Shown: piece by piece, positions 6,641 through 7,353 of the stretch
Numbering within the stretch: position 1 is the first letter of the stretch
Layout: the number at the start of each line of letters is the position of its first letter
From: a bacterium
Lineage (GTDB): Bacteria; UBP14; UBA6098; B30-G16
Direction of reading: 5' to 3'
Length of the DNA stretch: 7,353 nucleotides
Assembly: GCA_027007865.1 (NCBI GenBank)
Contig: JALTEE010000289.1
Coordinates: forward strand, 1 to 7,353
Program-made: the position numbers and the translations under genes
Notes under the pieces: generated by a model
The model's database searches: none
What the model was told of the DNA's origin: nothing
The model's input: the letters and a program-made list of their open reading frames with translations, nothing else

Positions 6641-7285
6641 CTATTCCTCTCGATTATCTTTAAGATATTTCAAAATTTCATTTGCCGCATATTTTACATT
6701 ATTTTGCGTAAGTATTCCCGATGCAATACAAACTCGATTACAACCGATTTCTATAAGATTAAATATATTGTCTTTATTGATTCCTCCAATAGCAAAAACA
6801 GGAATTTTTACCGCTTGCATAATTTTTTGCAATTCATCTATTTTCCCATTCGCTGCATCGACTTTTGTGTTCGTCTGAAATATGGCACCATATCCTATAT
6901 AGTCGGCGCCATTTTGCGCAGCATTCATCGCACTTTTCACCGAACTCACCGATGCTCCGATTATAAAATTTTTTGGCGCAATTTTTCTCGCTGCAGCGAT
7001 AGGTAAATCATCTTCGCCGAGATGAACGCCGTCGGCATTCGCAGCGAGCGCAACGGAAAGACTGTCATTTACAATGAAAATTGCCCCCAATTTTTTTGCA
7101 GTTGCGGAAAGCGGCATTGCTTCATCATATAACTCTTTTTCAAAAACTCCTTTGTGGCGCAGTTGAAAAATTTTTGCACCACCATAAAATAATTGCTCCA
7201 TAACATCGACAGAGTTTTTACCAAGATTTTCCAGCAACGGAATGTCGAGAATTATATAGAGATTTATGTTATGTAATGAAATCAT
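6641..7285 (-). CDS. thiE: Thiamine-phosphate synthase (thiamine-phosphate pyrophosphorylase)
   Basis: 214 residues, full length for ThiE, a TIM-barrel cytoplasmic enzyme that joins HMP pyrophosphate and thiazole phosphate to give thiamine monophosphate and pyrophosphate. Visible motifs: QLRHK (41-45, pyrimidine-diphosphate binding), FIVNDS (70-75, conserved Asn-Asp), ADGVHLGEDDLP (84-95, metal-binding Asp), IIGAS (108-112), GADYIGYGAIFQTNTK (126-141, phosphate loop with Thr138, Thr140 and Lys141), VFAIGGI (163-169) and IASGI (187-191). Two positions differ from the usual consensus: Ala134 where Pro is normal (GPxFxTxTK) and Ser at 114-115 where a His often follows the Ser loop. The core ligand residues remain, so activity is likely. 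No other thi gene and no THI-box riboswitch is visible in the 68 bp upstream. The ATG overlaps the TGA of an upstream frame and has no clear Shine-Dalgarno sequence, consistent with translational coupling. The gene is visibly more A/T-rich than the giant gene behind it. Confidence 0.95.
   Translation of the reverse strand: MISLHNINLYIILDIPLLENLGKNSVDVMEQLFYGGAKIFQLRHKGVFEKELYDEAMPLSATAKKLGAIFIVNDSLSVALAANADGVHLGEDDLPIAAARKIAPKNFIIGASVSSVKSAMNAAQNGADYIGYGAIFQTNTKVDAANGKIDELQKIMQAVKIPVFAIGGINKDNIFNLIEIGCNRVCIASGILTQNNVKYAANEILKYLKDNREE
6646..6649 (-). promoter_or_regulatory. Likely ribosome binding site of the giant gene, inside the end of thiE
   Basis: The minus strand reads GAG GAA TAG (the last two codons and stop of thiE), then ACAAG and GTG. 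The GAGG ends 10 nt before the GTG, a somewhat long spacing. An overlapping AAGG directly at the start codon is too close to serve. No better site is visible, so initiation may depend on ribosomes finishing thiE. Confidence 0.55.
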
Positions 7286-7353
7286 TGTAAATCAAAGATT
7301 TCTGTCAATTTTAATGGCTGTTTTGCATTTTTAGTCATAAGGTAATAAAATAC
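7282..7353 (-). CDS. C-terminal end of an unidentified upstream gene (5' part outside window)
   Basis: Reading the minus strand from base 7353, one frame is open for 23 codons and stops at TGA (7282-7284). The other two frames stop within 21 bases. The peptide ends in KQPLKLTEIFDLQ. The stop overlaps the thiE ATG as ATGA, a very common operon junction, and thiE lacks its own ribosome binding site, which supports translation from upstream. The stretch is too short to recognise a family, and chance openness over 23 codons is not negligible. Confidence 0.5.
   Translation of the reverse strand, partial: VFYYLMTKNAKQPLKLTEIFDLQ

Noticed and set aside
7303..7308. Perfect TTGACA on the minus strand just upstream of thiE, a possible -35 box
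   Set aside because: No -10-like hexamer lies 16-18 nt further on. The nearest, TACAAT, is only 13 nt away and runs into the ATG. The site also lies in the open frame of the upstream gene.

Overview
The window looks like a stretch of chromosome from a Gram-negative bacterium of the Fibrobacterota-Chlorobi-Bacteroidota (FCB) type, probably an uncultured lineage. The clues are a PorV/PorQ-like outer-membrane barrel, a giant secreted Ig-like protein whose C-terminus resembles type IX secretion (T9SS) type B sorting domains, and a Gln directly after its predicted signal-peptidase site. I cannot fix the phylum from this sequence alone.

Every supported gene lies on the minus strand, so transcription runs from high to low coordinates. 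In that order: (1) 7353-7282, the last 23 codons of an unidentified upstream gene whose TGA overlaps the next ATG. (2) 7285-6641, thiE, thiamine-phosphate synthase, complete. (3) 6635-1224, one very large GTG-initiated gene for a 1803-residue secreted protein: signal peptide, 15 tandem Ig-like domains, an ASH/HYDIN-type domain and a T9SS type B-like C-terminal domain. (4) a 59-bp gap with five tandem copies of a 7-bp unit. (5) 1164-1, a PorV/PorQ-like barrel protein with a CARDB-like Ig tail, cut by the window edge. The 4-nt overlap, the 5-nt gap and the 59-bp gap, with no visible terminator, suggest a single transcription unit.

The most interesting part is the giant protein and its downstream barrel. 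The 15 Ig domains are not equivalent: two types alternate strictly. Type A has one cysteine in its A-B loop. Type B has a D-x-x-SG-like motif and three cysteines near its F and G strands. The exceptional domains (6, 14 and 15) change their cysteines in a way that predicts one disulfide inside each B domain and one bridging each A domain to the following B domain. The shaft (residues 25-1610) is strongly acidic and has only two lysines, whereas the last 93 residues have eight. The layout recalls the sprB-sprF logic of Bacteroidota, in which a giant adhesin is followed by an outer-membrane partner, except that here the partner is of the PorV/PorQ type with an extra Ig-like tail. A dedicated cargo-and-shuttle pair is an inference, not shown.

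The thiamine gene sits oddly in front. Its last codons seem to contain the ribosome binding site of the giant gene. I saw no RNA genes, insertion sequences, CRISPR arrays or convincing terminators.
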